This document shows, piece after piece, positions 38,173 to 48,835 of a DNA stretch of 64,000 bases. A model generated the notes under the pieces. The model saw only the letters and a list, made by a program, of their open reading frames with translations, did no database searches and was not told the DNA's origin. A program made the position numbers and the translations under genes. Numbering within the stretch: the first letter of the stretch is position 1; each line of letters starts with the position of its first letter. Source of the DNA: Cacajao melanocephalus (Eukaryota > Chordata > Mammalia > Primates > Pitheciidae); assembly GCA_963573385.1 (NCBI GenBank), contig CAUYLG010033152.1, positions 62,001 through 126,000 of the forward strand. Reading direction: 5' to 3'.

Positions 38173-39163
38173 CACTAAAGTATGTTTAGTGTAATATTAG
38201 AATAAAATCTAGAGTCTTTAAAATGAGAATCCAAGAATTAATCAAATGTATCAGTTTCAGAAAAAAATCTGCATTTTTGTATTAACATTTCTTATGTAAT
38301 TCATAGGGCATTTTGTTAAATCAGATAATTACCTCTTGCTTTGATAGTATGTAAAAATGTTATTGTTAGTTTACTAAAATCATAATTTCCCCAATTCTTA
38401 AAGGATGCACATGTCATGAAAGAAAAGAAAATCACCAAGCAGGGACATTTTCTGTGTGATCAAATAAATGGCCTCTGCTGTAGGATATTTGTTCTGATAA
38501 ATGTACAGGCCTTTGGAAGAGTTCAGATATATTTCAAATAACAACTGGAATCTTGACGTTCACTCATGCCATTCTCTGTATTTCAGGATCTATCTTCATC
38601 ATTGAGAGTTCACATGGGCATAGCATGAGCACAATTAGCATAAACACTGACCACGTGATCTGAGCCAATGCAGTACGGCCTATGATTTCCTCAAGAATCT
38701 TCCAGACTGTGTTCCTTTTGATGCCCTATACCACATAGCTTTTTCATCAAACTTGTAAGAACTGAAAAACTAGTGGTCTCAGAATCATTTCAAAGCAGGA
38801 GAAGTGGTAGGATGCCATGATGCACTTGGACCTAGACAGATGAAGACAGAACACTCTCATCAAATTATAATTTCTGGAATGGCTTGGACTCTCATAGCAT
38901 AGCAGTAGTAGTTTATGAAACCACTGATTTTAGAAAACTGGTCATCTGACACCCTCCATTTGACGAGTGAGTTCTCACCACTTGTCATGTTAAAACTTGG
39001 GACAACATTTCTAAGATCCTTGTTCTTACCACTGAAGCTTCATACTAATTCCATCCTGTTCATCAATGTCACAGTCATTATCTTTTTACTTCTCTATGTG
39101 CCAAAAAGATGTGAAAGAGCTTAGTTTGATTTTTTACTGATCCACAATTATTAACCTGAAGAA
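38173..39163. other. Unclassified sequence
   Basis: No gene or repeat recognised. Confidence 0.5.
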
Positions 39164-39165
39164 TA

Positions 39166-41448
39166 CAGGCATACCTCAGAAATTGCGTGGTTTCAGTTTC
39201 AGACCACTGCAATGAAGCAAATATTGCAATAAAGTGAGTCACATGAATTTTCTAGTTTCCCAGTGCATATAAAAGTGTGTTTACACTATATAATGGCAAC
39301 TTAAGTGTGCAATGGCATTATGTAAAAAAGGGCATACCTTAATTTAAAATATTGTTAAAAATGCTTGAGGTCATCTCAGCTTTCAGTGAGTTGTAATCTT
39401 TTTGCTGGTTTTGGATATTGCTTCGATGTTGATGGCTGTTGACTGGTCAGGTGGGTGGCTGCTGAAGTTTGGGATGGCTGTGGCAATTTCTGAAAATAAG
39501 ACACCAGTGAAACTCACCACACTGATTTATTCTTCATTAAAGAGTTATCTGTAACATGCAATGCTGTTTGGTAGCATTTTACCCATAGTAGAATGTCTTT
39601 CGAAATTGAAGTAAATCCTCTCAAAATCTGCAGCTGCTTTGGCAACTAAATTAATGTAATATTCTAAATCCTTTGTTGTCATTTCAACAATATTCACAGC
39701 ATCGTTCCACCTCAAGAAACCACTTTCTTTGCTTGTCCATAAGAAGCAACTCCTCATTCATTAAAATATTATCCTGAGATTGTAGCAATTCAATCACATC
39801 TTCAAGCTCCACTTCTAATTTCTGTTGTCCTGCCGTTTGAACTACATCTGCAGTTACTTCCTCCACTGAAGTCTTGAACCCCTCAAAGTCCTCCATAAGG
39901 CTTGTAATCAGCTTCCTCCAAACTCCTGTTAATGTTAATAATTTGACATCCTCCTATGAATCACGAATGCTCTTTATGGCATTTAGTGTAATGAGTCATT
40001 TTCAGAAGGTTTCCTATTTACTGAGACCCATCAGAGGAATTCCTATTTGTGGCAGTGATAGCCTTATAAAATGTATTTCTTAAATAATAAGATTACGCCT
40101 TGATCTGTAGGCTGCAGAACAGATGTTGTGCTAGTAGGCACGAAAACAACATTAATCTTCTTGCATCAGAGCTTTATCAGAGCTCTTGGGTGACCAAGAA
40201 CATTCTCAATGAGCAGTAATATTTTAAAAGAAAATTATATTTCTGAGCAGTAGATCTCAATAGTGGGCTTAAAATACAGCATGTTAATCATGCTGTAAAT
40301 AGATATGCTGCCACCCAGGCTTTGTTTTTCCATTTATAGAGAACAAGTGGAATAGATTTAGCATAATTCTTAAGGGTCCTAGAAATTTTGGAATGGTAAA
40401 TGAGGATTGGCTTCAAATTAAAGTCACCAACTTCATTAGCTCCTAACAAGAAAGTCAGCTTGTTTTTTGAAGCTTTGAAGCCAGGCATTGAGACTGTTTT
40501 ATATACATTGAAAATATATTTTTTTAGTGTAGCCAACTTTACCAATTAGCTAAATCTTCTGGATGACTTGGGGCAGCCTCTGCATCAGCACTTGCTGTGT
40601 AACTCTGCGCTTTTATATTACAGAAACCATTTATCTCCTTAAACCTCATGAAACAACATCTACTGGGGTCCATCTTTTCTTCTACAGCTTCTTCCCCTCT
40701 CTCAGACTTCATAGAATTGAAGAGTTAAGGTCTTGCTCTGGATTAGGCTTTGGCCTTTGGGAATGTTGCTGCTGGTTTGATCTCCTATCCAGACCCCTCA
40801 GACTTTCTCCAGATCAGCAATAAGGCTGTTTTGCTTTCTTATCATTTGTGTGTTCACTGAAGTAGAGCTTTTAATTTCCTGGGGAACTTTCCCTTTGCAT
40901 TCGCGACTTGGCTAACTGGCACAAGAGGTCTCGCTCTTGGTTTATCACAGCTTGCCACATGCATTCCTTACCCAGTTTCATCATTTCTAGCTTTGGACTT
41001 AAAATGAAAGGTGTGGTTTTTGCTTTCACTTAAACACTTACAGGCCATTGTAGGGTTGGCTTAATTTCAATATTGTTGTGTCTCAAGAAAGAAGGAGGCC
41101 CAAGAAGAGGGAGAGAGACAGAGGAAAGCCTGGTCTGTGGAGCAGTCATAACACACACAACGTTTATCAATTAAATTCTCCCTTTTATATGGGTGCAGTT
41201 AATGCACCCACAGAAATTACAACAGTAATATCAAAGATCGCTGATCATAGATTGCCATAACAGATAAAATAATCATGAAAAGTTCTGAATTACAGAGAGA
41301 GTTACCAAAACTGTGACAAAGAGCACATGCTATTGGAAAAGTGGCACAGACTTGCTCAATGCAGAGTTGCCACAAACATTTTATTTACAAAAACCACAAT
41401 TTCTGCAAAGAGCAATAAAGTGAAGTGTAATGAAATATGGTACGTCTA
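39166..41448 (-). mobile_element. Tigger1 DNA transposon, copy B, nearly full length, minus strand
   Basis: Both terminal repeats are present: CAGGCATACCTCAGAAATTG at 39166 and, reversed, TAGACGTACCATATTTCATT ending at 41448. TA duplications lie at 39164-39165 and 41449-41450. The length of 2283 bp is close to the family's usual 2.4 kb. It is oriented opposite to copy A at 935-2926 and carries the same transposase gene in decayed form. Confidence 0.95.
39545..41048 (-). pseudogene. Tigger1 (pogo-like) transposase pseudogene, copy B
   Basis: The usual start lies at 41048 (MACKCLSE...). Readable pieces are 40288-40545, the DDE core ([52 protein letters not shown]), and 39545-39896, the C-terminal part ([51 protein letters not shown]). 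In the core the sequence passes from FNV directly to [12 protein letters not shown]: about 17 codons around the first catalytic Asp are lost without breaking frame, and that Asp is Tyr. The second catalytic Asp region reads LLIENV (Asp to Glu), while the third (TDQG) is kept. Frameshifts and stops elsewhere confirm it is dead. Confidence 0.9.
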
Positions 41449-41498
41449 TATTTGACCCAGATGACAGAATCATACTTCCTAGAAATTGGCCACATAAA

Positions 41499-41686
41499 TG
41501 TCAGGCCAACATGGCAAAACCCCATCCCTACTAAAAATATAAAAATTAGCCGGGCATGGTGGTGTGCACCTGTAGTGACAGCTACTGAGGAGGCTGAGGC
41601 AGGAGAATTGCTTGAACCTACAATGTGGAGGTTACAGTTAGCTGAGATCACGCCACTGCCCTCCAGCCTGGGCAACGGAGTGAACC
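41499..41686 (+). mobile_element. Alu fragment, plus strand, truncated at both ends
   Basis: Starts at tcaggccaacatggcaaaac and stops at cctgggcaacggagtga. There is no poly(A) tail and no visible target-site duplication, so it is not a simple 5'-truncated insertion. Confidence 0.9.
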
Positions 41687-43612
41687 TGGAATATGTGGCG
41701 AATGAAACTGCTAAAAATATTTTAAGGTAAGATGATTTTTAAGATAACAGATGGAATTGTTTTAGAAAGCCAACAAAATCACAAGGAGATAGCAAAGGAG
41801 CACATTGTGAGAACTAAACAGAAGCCATGCCTGGGGTGCTCTGACCTAGGAATCTGGATGAAACTGCGGAGGCACTCAGAAACAATAGCCACATTTTTAT
41901 TTTGGTCATGAGACTCAGGTGTGCAATGCCAGCTCCGAAGAGATTTCCAGTACTGTGAAAGGCAGCCCCTGACAGTCTATGCTCTCCTCTCATTTTTGTG
42001 GAAATGGCACTTCAGTAGGATTCGCAGTAGCTTTGATAACAGTGGCCATGGTCCGTCCCTGCCCCACCCCACCCCCACGAGGAGTATTTCCTTTTTCCAC
42101 TTCAACACAACTGATTGTCCCTAATGAGCCTTTTGGCATCAATATGGTTCTTTATTAGCCACCTCTAAAGGGTTGATTTTAACATAGGCATAGTCTCCGA
42201 TGATGTTTTTTAGTGTATGATTGTAGCTCCCTGTCCCTTATACAACCAGCTTCAAGAGTCTGACTGAATTGCTACAGCTCTTATGTAGCTCAGTGTTAGA
42301 TGCTAGAGGGGTATAGGGGTCTCAATTACTGAGGGAGTAAATGAGAAGGTAGCCTTTTTTTTTTTTTTTTGCTCTTGATGATGTCTTTTCTTATTGGAGA
42401 GAAATACTGCCTCTGAATTAATGGGGACACTATAGGAAGGAATCGTGAAATCATAATTCGCAGCAGAGTCACCCTCTGCTTTGACTCCGTGTGTGCTTTC
42501 ATGAGATGAGGAGTTAAGAGGATTTATTGAGGGCCAAATATGTCAGTTTTGTAAAATAACACAATCTGTGGTAAATGGTTTTAAAAAGAAAATTGTCGAA
42601 GCTGTTGTCTTTGTTTTTGGTCAAGTTTACATTCCTTCATCAAGCAAAATCTATCAAAAGTTTTAATCCGTGTTCTCTTGACATATTTTTCTAATTTAGG
42701 TACAGATTACCATTTTACCTCAGAGAAATGAAGTGTCAGCACAATTAATCAAAACAATTGATTTGTTGTTTAAGAAGAAAAATAAGAATGCGGCCCCACT
42801 GCCCACATATTTCTGAATCACAATTAAAAAAGAAAATGGGATACCAAAACAGTAGTATAAAATATAAGTAAATATGTGTTGGTGATACCTAATTCCATGC
42901 AGAAAACAAGGTTATACTTGTTTATTTGTTTCAAACCACACATTAGATAGTTGGAGTTCTTGAGGAAATCAATAAATAGCACCCTTCCTCTCCACTCAAG
43001 TTCTGAAATAAAAAGCAAAACAGATGGAGACAGAATATCACCTTTATTATTGCTACAGCTGATCATTTTGAAGAATGTGACTCACACTTTCAAGCATGTG
43101 GGCTGAAAATTTATAGCATGGAGAGGTCATCTGAGAGGATCTGCATTCTGTAGGCAGCACGGCTCTTTAAAGAGAGGAAGAGAATGTGAGAGCTAGACAG
43201 TGAGAGGATGAGGGAGAAAGAGAGAAAAAGAAGATATGGTGATACGCAGGCTCACGAGCCCAACTTTTCCTTCCCAGCTTTCCATTTAAATGCGTGTCTG
43301 GGGTAGAATAAAAAGGAGAACTTAAAGTGTTGCATTAATGGAACTCACTACATATGAAAAGGCAAGAGTAGGGAAAGAAACTTTTCCCCATAAAGACGTG
43401 CGTAATAGAAAGAAAAGGCAATAGAATACAAAGTACAAAAATACAGTAAAGTAAAAAAAAAATCCTAGCTTTAATTCTTTACCTAAATTAATATTCATAA
43501 AGACAGCTCACAAAAACCTGCACATATGTAGTAATGAGTGGAGCATTCTCCACAGGAAAGAGTTACCAAAGCTTGAAGTGATTGCCGGAAATCTCCACTT
43601 AAAACAATGGGT
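41687..43612. other. Unclassified, apparently single-copy sequence
   Basis: No gene is seen. A poly(T) run lies at about 42355-42371. Confidence 0.5.
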
Positions 43613-43631
43613 AAAGAATAACTGGGGGATT

Positions 43632-43953
<322 letters not shown>

Positions 43954-44268
43954 AAAGAATAATTGGGGATTTACATCAGAGCCATACACCTTTCATTCCC
44001 TAGGGCTTAGGGACAGGGCTCCAAACTGTGGAGGGCAGAGCAGGTTGATTCTCTACCCAAATCATCCCCAAGAAAATTGCCCCTCAACCTCATGTCCACA
44101 CTCCACCAACCACTTCAATTCTGGTTTCAACATTAAATTAGCCCTGCCTTCTTAACTAAAGGATTGCATTCAACCTTTCTAGAAAGGCTCCTTCTTAAAC
44201 TGCCTTACTCAAAAGTAATAGGACATGGCAAATATCTAAAAAAGTATTTTACCATATGAAAAATCCTG

Positions 44269-44329
44269 CTGCCTGAGATTCACACATGATGCAAGCCTTC
44301 TAACAACAATCAAAAGTTATTTATGTCCT
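44269..44329 (+). repeat. 61-bp dispersed direct repeat, copy 1
   Basis: Matches 45755-45815 at 57 of 61 positions. Shared core words are ctgcctgagat, catgatgcaagccttctaac and aaaagttatttatgtcct. It does not correspond to a repeat family I recognise. Confidence 0.9.
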
Positions 44330-44478
44330 AATCATGAGACGAGGACATCTCCAGCCACATCATGGAACCATGTAGTATTAATTTTTGCAGAGAGTAGAAA
44401 CGATTTTGCTAAAGATGTTGATGGGGCATGGAATTCTCTCATGCTTTTCCTCCGTTATCATCTGTTCTTGGTTCTTCC

Positions 44479-44490
44479 GTTGACGTCAAC
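44479..44490. promoter_or_regulatory. Perfect palindrome containing consensus CRE
   Basis: GTTGACGTCAAC reads the same on both strands and contains TGACGTCA, the full CREB/ATF site. No promoter is evident nearby, so activity is unproven. Confidence 0.3.
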
Positions 44491-44801
44491 CCTTTGCCTT
44501 CCAGGGTAGCTAGCAGTAGGAGGCACCGTGGCATGTAGCAGAAATAGCCTTCAAAATCGCCACCTTCAGGCCAGACATTCTAGAGATACTGTACTGACTG
44601 CTGGGAAAGCCAGTCCTGCATGTTGGAATCATTTCAGTGCAAAAGTGAAGCGAACATATCCAACAGATTTTGAGTGTCCTAGTTCAAAAACAGTTTTAAG
44701 AAGGAGTCTGTGACGGGATTTACCAAGGAGTTGTAGAGCAAAACATATTTGAAGAGGCTGGTCAGTATCCAGATGGTCATTTTAAAGACATACAACTTTC
44801 C

Positions 44802-45231
44802 TGTATTAGGGTTATAGAGAAAAAGAACCAATAAGAAATGCATATATGAATGCAAATACTTACATATGTATAGAGAGAGGGAAGGAGAGAGATATTAATT
44901 TTAAGGAACTGGTTCATTTGATTGTGGAAGCTGGCAAATCCAAAAGCTGTAGAGGAGGACATCAGGCCAGAGACCCAGAGGAGCTGTAGCTTGAGTCTGC
45001 AGGCCATCTGCTGGCAGAATTCTCAGAAAATCTCACTGGGTGTATGCAGGCATTTATACAACATTCCATTCTCAAAATGGATCTCAACATATATGTGTAT
45101 CATTTGCTTCTGGGAATGCCATCTAGCTCCTTTGCAAACACCTGATTCATTTACACGGCGATGTTCGTTGAACACTTCTGTGCATCAGGTAATTGACTGT
45201 CATCTGATGATTGCAAACAAAACCATGACAG
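44802..45231 (-). mobile_element. Old ERV LTR fragment, family uncertain
   Basis: Begins tgtattagggttatagagaa followed by agaaccaataagaaatgc, a GA-rich run, ttaaggaactggttcatttg and attgtggaagctggcaaatc, an order typical of an antisense ERVL-class LTR. The right end ...ccatgaca fits an LTR start in reverse. The second half is divergent. Confidence 0.5.
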
Positions 45232-46429
45232 GATGAAATCGACATTTGGCAAGACAACTCGGGCATCAGTTCAGATGAGGTGACATCATCATTGCCAAAA
45301 ATGAAATATGGATTCAAGCATGAAATGTAACTCCTATTTTTTCTCAAGTGTTTATTCCCTACGCGAAAGACTTAAAAACAAGCAGCCATTTTTCTCCCTG
45401 TGTTTGTCTTCATTTACACATTTGGAGCACATGTTAAGTTGGTGTAATTTCAGGCCAGATGTAATTTTATTCTTTCAAAGTATAAAAAGCAAATGCAGCA
45501 CACAGGAAAAACTCTCAGTTGTTAATTCACATATGGACTTCCCGAGAGTGTGTGCCTGATCGCTCAGGGGCTGATGTGGCATGGGGCTCCGCCAGCACCC
45601 CACAAAATTGCTCTGCCTCGCTCAAAATCCACATTGTGCAGGAATGTTGACATCTTTCATTCAAAAAAGAAACTCAGTAAAGGGAACAATGCTTTCGGAT
45701 GAGGAAAATGCCCAATACTGAAATTCTAACTGAAATTTACATTTTTTTTTTGCCCTGCCTGAGATAGATACATGATGCAAGCCTTCTAACAACAATGAAA
45801 AGTTATTTATGTCCTTCTTTTGCCATATATTTGCTAGTAACTCAATGTATCAAGAAAGTTATAGTGAAGTCATGAATTGCACGTAGGAGATAAAATGCTG
45901 ATTCTCACTAAAAATACAAATATGGAAGGGCAGCTTTACCTTAAGTGTCCCTAGTTGTGTATGTTTATAATCATTGGGCATAGGAAACATGAAAATCATC
46001 TCAATGTGCATATGTAGGCATGTATTTTATCATGTAAGCAAATATCTGATCATGTCAACACATTAAACAGTAACTTAAAGTGTGTGGCACATAGTCTGAT
46101 TACACTGAATATAAAGAATAATTTAAACCTTATGTAACTTTTTTTCTGCAAGAGCTCAAAGCTACATGTGTTATTATTGAATTTTCTAATGTATCTTAAA
46201 TATTGATTTGGGGGGGTTTTAAGTTATAAAAGTAGTAAAAACAAAATGAGTTTTTATTTTCCAAGTACATATTTTCAAGTGTACATATATGCCTGCTTAT
46301 ATTTAAGCCATACTGTGTATTGGAATGAGCATACTCTTACGCAAAGAAATTGAGTGCGTAAACAATCATAGCCCAAGGTTTCCCAGTATTATGTGAACCT
46401 ATTGTTTTGCTTTCCATATACTTCCCAAA
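45232..46429. other. Unclassified AT-rich sequence with one copy of a 61-bp repeat
   Basis: Contains repeat copy 2 (45755-45815). No gene or repeat family recognised. Confidence 0.5.
45755..45815 (+). repeat. 61-bp dispersed direct repeat, copy 2
   Basis: Partner of 44269-44329, same orientation, 1,486 bp downstream. Flanking sequences of the two copies do not match. Confidence 0.9.
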
Positions 46430-46740
46430 TTTGCTTAGGCTGTTTCCTCCTATTGAAATGATTTTTTCTTGCTCTTTTCTGAATATCCAAACGTCGTTCA
46501 ACTCAAATGCCACCTTCTCTAATACTTATTCCTACCACTGTGGTACTTAATCTCTTCTTTAAATTTCAGTAACCTTTCAGCTCTATTCTTTTAAGGGTAC
46601 TTACAACACTGCTCCTTGTGTTTCTTTATTTTCATCCTTAGAAGACCAATCCTTGAAGGCAGGATCTCAATCATTCAGCAGAGTGCCCTTTATCTAACAG
46701 ATAAAACTAAATATTTGTTAAAATAGTGAGTTAACATGTA
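46430..46740 (+). mobile_element. L2 LINE 3' end fragment, plus strand
   Basis: L2 sense order: caactcaaatgccaccttct, cttgaaggcaggatctcaat, cattcagcagagtgcccttt, aaatatttgttaaaatagtg. Confidence 0.65.
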
Positions 46741-46852
46741 AGGATTTAGAAAAATCCCTGAAGAAATCCAAAAGCCAGCTCTAGAATGTGAATATCTCTA
46801 GAAATGTTAAGAGTACCAAGTTGCCTCTGCCTAAATTGTAATATTCAAATAG

Positions 46853-47143
<291 letters not shown>

Positions 47144-47150
47144 AAATAGT

Positions 47151-47494
47151 GCTATTTTTAAAATAAACTGAATACAAAAACCTAAGGAATCAAGGGGAAT
47201 CAGATAGGAGTGGGATTCTAATTATATGAATTTCATTTTCTTTCATTCCCATGACTTTACAAATCTATGCCCAACATGACCAATGTTGAAGAGAGTGATT
47301 TTACTTTTGCTGATTTTAACGGAAGTATGTCCTAATATTCATCATTAAAAAGCACAAATAATGAGCTTATCAAAGAATAAATCTTGATAAACAAATGAAT
47401 TGCATAAAACAGAAGTACCATTATTAGATTAGGAGAAGAAGCAATTGTGAAATACAACAAATAGATGTAATCCTAAAATATATTGTGACTGATT
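47151..47494. other. Unclassified AT-rich sequence
   Basis: No gene or repeat recognised. Confidence 0.5.
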
Positions 47495-47679
47495 TCTATC
47501 TCATTCATTCTTTCATTCCACAAGTATTTATCGAGTATCTGCTATAAGTCTGGCACCCTTCTAATTGCTGAGGAGACTGTGATAAATACAAATTCCCTGC
47601 ACCCAGTAAACACATCCATATTAAATCAGGGGCTATAAATACTAAAAACAAATAAAAGAATTATGAAAGTCCAGCGATG
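47495..47679 (-). mobile_element. L2 LINE 3' end, minus strand, part 1
   Basis: Antisense L2 3' end: tcattcattctttcattcca, caagtatttatcgagtatct, gctataagtctggcaccctt. Continues after the THE1 LTR at 48034. Confidence 0.75.
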
Positions 47680-48033
47680 TGATTTGGCTGTGTCCCCACC
47701 CAAATCTCATCTTGAATTGTGTAGCTCCCATAATTACCACGTGATGTGGGAGGAACCCAGTGGGAGATAATCGAATCCTGGGGTCAGCTTCCCCCACACT
47801 GTTCTTGTGGTTGTAAGTCTCACGAGATCTGGTGGTTTTATAAGGGGTTTCCCCTTTCACTTGGCTCACATTCTCTCTTGCCTGCTACCATGTAAGATGT
47901 GCTTTTTGCCTTCTGCCTTGATTGTGAGGCCTCCCAGACATGTGGAACTGTGAGTCCATTAAACCTTTTTGTCTTTAGAAATCACCCAGTCTCGGGTATG
48001 TCTTCACTAGCAGCATGAGAACAGACTACTACA
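47680..48033 (+). mobile_element. THE1 solo LTR (ERVL-MaLR)
   Basis: A nearly full-length THE1-type LTR: gatttggctgtgtccccacc, cacgagatctggtggtttta, taaggggtttcccctttcac, atgtggaactgtgagtccat, gtctcgggtatgtcttcact, gagaacagactactaca. It has no internal proviral sequence and sits inside an L2. No clean target-site duplication was found. Confidence 0.95.
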
Positions 48034-48600
48034 TGTGGTATGAAATTTTATATATGGCTATCAGAAAAGACCTCTATGATGTATTATTTGAGCTGAGCCT
48101 TGAAGGAAGGAATGGTGGGAGCCATATGAATATCCAAAGAAGAGCTCTCCATACTTAACTAGGGGAGTAACAAGTGCAAATGCCCTGAGGCAGGAATGTT
48201 ATTAGAAAGTCTGAGCAAAAATGTAAGAAGGTCATTAGAGTGAAGGAGGAGACAGTGGCAGGAGAAACAATGAAGAAGTAAGGTGAGCAAATCATGTAGG
48301 GCCTTTGAAAGCTCTGGTTAAGATTCAAGATTTTGTTATGAGTGTGATGAAAAACGATTGGGATCTGAGCAGTGGACATATGTAATTTGGCTCTAGCATT
48401 AAAAGAATCACCCTGGCTTCTGTGTGAAGAACAGCTTAGGCTAGGGGGTGGTGACAATGAGTAAGGATGAAGCATGGAGGCCACTGAAGCTGGGATGACA
48501 ATAATCCAGGCAAGAGGTGCAGGTGCCTTGTGTTAGGGTGGCAGCTGTGCAGGTGGTGAGAAGTGGCTGGATTCCGGTGTACTTTAAGTTACAGTGAAGG
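48034..48600 (-). mobile_element. L2 LINE, minus strand, part 2
   Basis: Continuation of the L2 at 47495-47679: gagctgagccttgaaggaag, acaagtgcaaatgccctgag, aaatcatgtagggcctttga, gcaggtggtgagaagtggct. The order continues part 1, so THE1 inserted into one L2 copy. Confidence 0.8.
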
Positions 48601-48734
48601 TCAAATTATTATATAAGACTTTACTGAGTAAGATTCCGCCAGATGTAAAGAAGAGTGTCTTTTTTGAGAGGACTTCATTATATCATATTTATAATGGTAA
48701 TTATTCTCACAGTTACTCTCTAGGGAGCTCATCT

Positions 48735-48835
48735 GTGAGGATTAACCCCATCTTTCAGAGAGGCCTGGGTGACATGCTTTGTGTCACAAGTCAAGACAGA
48801 TCCCAGAGCTCCAAAGCTACTGTTCCCTCTACTAC
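48735..48835 (-). mobile_element. MIR SINE fragment, minus strand
   Basis: Antisense MIR order: gaggattaaccccatctttc, agagaggcctgggtgacatg, tcacaagtcaagacag, agagctccaaagctactgtt. Confidence 0.6.

Larger units (their letters stand above)
43972..44801. other. Unclassified sequence with one copy of a 61-bp repeat
   Basis: No gene is supported. It includes repeat copy 1 at 44269-44329 and a perfect 12-bp palindrome GTTGACGTCAAC at 44479-44490 that contains a consensus CRE. Confidence 0.45.

Noticed and set aside
47677..48037. ATGTG on both sides of THE1 as target-site duplication
   Set aside because: It would require LTR ends that are not TG...CA; the match is probably coincidental.
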